Notes under the pieces: generated by a model
The model's database searches: none
What the model saw: only the letters and a program-made list of their open reading frames with translations
Told to the model about the DNA's origin: nothing
Shown here: positions 5,197 to 6,234 of the stretch, in pieces
How positions within the stretch are numbered: position 1 is the stretch's first letter
Layout of the letters: each line of letters begins with the position of its first letter
Made by a program: the position numbers and the translations under genes
Assembly: GCA_029933995.1 (NCBI GenBank)
Contig: JAOZNB010000076.1
Coordinates: 1 to 6,234 of the forward strand
Direction of reading: 5' to 3'
Length of the DNA: 6,234 nucleotides
From: Candidatus Moraniibacteriota bacterium
GTDB taxonomy: Bacteria; Patescibacteriota; Minisyncoccia; Moranbacterales; GCA-2747515

Positions 5197-5205
5197 TGGT
5201 ATAAT
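5197..5205 (+). promoter_or_regulatory. Extended -10 promoter before the PrgI-like gene
   Basis: TGGTATAAT: perfect TATAAT (5200-5205) with extended -10 TG at 5197-5198. There is no clear -35 at 16-18 bp spacing. It lies in the only sizeable gap inside the secretion cluster, 35 bases after the previous stop, and would start RNA near 5212. No terminator precedes it, so it would be an internal promoter raising expression of the PrgI-like and downstream genes. Confidence 0.6.
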
Positions 5206-5221
5206 AATAGTGAGGAATTTT

Positions 5222-5233
5222 AGAAATATTTCT
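5222..5233. promoter_or_regulatory. Perfect 12-bp palindrome after the internal promoter
   Basis: AGAAATATTTCT is fully self-complementary, 16 bases after the -10 hexamer and 23 bases before the ATG at 5257. It shares the core AAATATTT (allowing for length) with the palindrome before the VirB6-like gene (1511-1526), which also lies between an extended -10 and a start codon. It may be a shared operator; short AT palindromes are common, so the call is weak. Confidence 0.35.
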
Positions 5234-5256
5234 TGAATAAAAAATATAAAAATATT

Positions 5257-5715
5257 ATGCAGATTGTACCACAATATATTGATGTTGAAGATAAAATTGT
5301 TGGACCACTTACGTGGAAACATTTAGGTTGGATGTTTGGTGGTACTGCTATGGCAGCTATGGCATTTACGATGCTTGATAGAGTGACATTTATTATAGTT
5401 GCAATTCCAATTGTGATTGCAACAGCTGCTATGGCATTTGCAAAGCCAATGGGAGTACCACTTGTTGAATTTTTAGGATATGGATTTACATTTTTATTTC
5501 GTCCAAAGGTATATACCTGGCAGCGTGAAGCAGAAATTTCAAAATCAAAAGGAAATAAAAAACCTGTTGAAATTACAACAACTAGCAAAGAAAAAGAACT
5601 AACAACTGATGATATTACGGCGATAGCACAAACATTGGATAGTGGTGGTAAGGAAAGAAATAAAAGAATACAAGAATTAATGAAGAAAAATATAAATAAT
5701 ACAAATAAAACATAA
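5257..5715 (+). CDS. PrgI-family type IV secretion membrane protein
   Basis: A 152-residue protein. Its N-terminus MQIVPQYIDVEDKIVGPLTWK fits the PrgI family pattern known from type IV secretion/conjugation loci, in which VPQ.I..EDKI.GPLT precedes two membrane helices. Here the helices are at about residues 22-39 and 43-61. They are followed by GYGFTFLFRPKVYTWQRE, again typical of the family, and a hydrophilic Lys/Glu/Thr-rich tail. PrgI proteins are small inner-membrane subunits found next to the VirB4/TraC ATPase gene, as here. I prefer ATG 5257 because it places the family's N-terminal motif at the start. A TTG at 5233 would add eight residues (MNKKYKNI). Neither has a well-spaced ribosome site; AGGA at 5213-5216 is too far away. 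The next gene starts 5 bases after the stop. Confidence 0.85.
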   Translation: MQIVPQYIDVEDKIVGPLTWKHLGWMFGGTAMAAMAFTMLDRVTFIIVAIPIVIATAAMAFAKPMGVPLVEFLGYGFTFLFRPKVYTWQREAEISKSKGNKKPVEITTTSKEKELTTDDITAIAQTLDSGGKERNKRIQELMKKNINNTNKT

Positions 5716-5720
5716 ATATT

Positions 5721-6234
5721 ATGGGGATGTTTGGTGCGTCACAACAAAATGTTGGTATGAGTACGCTAAAATATGTTGAAATAAAAACAATTAAAGATGG
5801 TGTTGTCGTTTTAAAGAGTGGTGCACTGAGATCTGTTTTATTAGTGTCATCAGTTAATTTCGATTTAAAATCATCAGATGAACAAATTGCTATTATTGGT
5901 GCATATCAAAACTTTTTAAACTCATTGGATTTTCCAGTCCAAATAGTTATTAGTTCACGTAAATTAAATATTGGTCCATATACTGAAATGCTCAAAGAAA
6001 AAGCAGCTGAACAAAGAAGTGAACTTATGAAAATTCAGATTGTAGAATATAGAGAATTTATTACAAATCTTACAGAGGTTACAAATATTATGAGTAAATA
6101 TTTTTATCTCGTAGTTCCATTTGCACCAGTAGAAGATGAAACGGGTGGAATGTTTAGTAAAATTTCAAGAGCTGTTAATCCAGCACAAAATATTACGGAG
6201 CATGCAGAACTATTTGAAACATATAAAAATCAAT
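5721..6234 (+). CDS. TraC/VirB4-like protein, N-terminal part (runs off the window)
   Basis: An ATG at 5721 opens a frame that stays open for 171 codons to the window end. The protein begins MGMFGASQQNVGMSTLKYVEI. It continues with IKDGVVVLKSGALRSVLLVSSVNF (beta-rich), LDFPVQIVISSRKLNI, a long helix (EMLKEKAAEQRSELM) and KYFYLVVPFAPV. This order matches the N-terminal domain of TraC/VirB4-type conjugation ATPases as I remember them in candidate-phyla bacteria, directly after PrgI. No Walker A motif lies within the window, as expected for this domain. In some such genomes the domain is a separate gene from the ATPase, so full length and ATPase activity cannot be stated. It is translationally close to the PrgI-like gene (5-base gap), so the two are probably co-transcribed. 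ATG 5727 is an alternative start. No Shine-Dalgarno site is visible. Confidence 0.8.
   Translation, partial: MGMFGASQQNVGMSTLKYVEIKTIKDGVVVLKSGALRSVLLVSSVNFDLKSSDEQIAIIGAYQNFLNSLDFPVQIVISSRKLNIGPYTEMLKEKAAEQRSELMKIQIVEYREFITNLTEVTNIMSKYFYLVVPFAPVEDETGGMFSKISRAVNPAQNITEHAELFETYKNQ

Noticed and set aside
5233..5256. TTG start for the PrgI-like protein
   Set aside because: The family motif begins at the ATG at 5257; the extra eight residues (MNKKYKNI) are low-complexity and the TTG overlaps the end of a palindrome. Kept only as an alternative.
1539..5715. Recoded UGA (glycine) genetic code, as in Gracilibacteria
   Set aside because: The three long genes have no in-frame TGA over about 1,350 codons and use GGT/GGA for glycine; the stops are TAA.

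Overview
The window carries the front half of a type IV secretion / DNA-transfer gene cluster from an AT-rich bacterium. Gene order and protein sequences fit what I remember of Candidate Phyla Radiation (Patescibacteria, Parcubacteria-like) genomes: a polytopic VirB6/TrbL-like membrane protein, a two-domain uncharacterised protein, a PrgI-family protein, then a TraC/VirB4 N-terminal-like protein. This placement is inference, because no rRNA or marker gene is present. The long open frames contain no in-frame TGA and end in TAA, so the UGA=Gly code of Gracilibacteria/Absconditabacteria does not apply here.

Layout. Bases 2-274 hold the end of an open frame that enters from outside the window. 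It is about 93% identical over 257 bases to codons 74-158 of the full VirB6-like gene downstream, then stops abruptly inside a terminator-like hairpin. Bases 275-932 have no convincing gene. They contain a consensus promoter (473-501, with extended -10), several inverted repeats and a candidate structured RNA or long leader. Bases 933-1409 encode a small secreted protein with a Shine-Dalgarno site and its own strong terminator (1441-1484). A new transcription unit follows: VirB6-like protein (1539-3641), two-domain protein with a repeat-bearing disordered tail (3651-5162), PrgI-like protein (5257-5715) and the start of the TraC/VirB4-like protein (5721 to the window end). A second extended -10 promoter lies just before the PrgI gene.

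How the parts may work together. The VirB6-like protein would form the inner-membrane channel. The PrgI-like protein and the TraC/VirB4-like protein would be the small membrane subunit and the ATPase-associated component. The 503-residue protein is probably a cytoplasmic accessory part of the same machine.

The most unusual features are three. First, the VirB6 N-terminal region is duplicated as a direct repeat around a cassette that holds the promoter, the structured leader and the secreted-protein gene; recombination between the copies could delete the cassette and fuse the genes. Second, near-perfect 28-bp palindromes occur inside the coding sequence of the 503-residue protein, with a possible relative in the noncoding leader. 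Third, similar A/T-rich palindromes sit just after the two promoters of the secretion genes.
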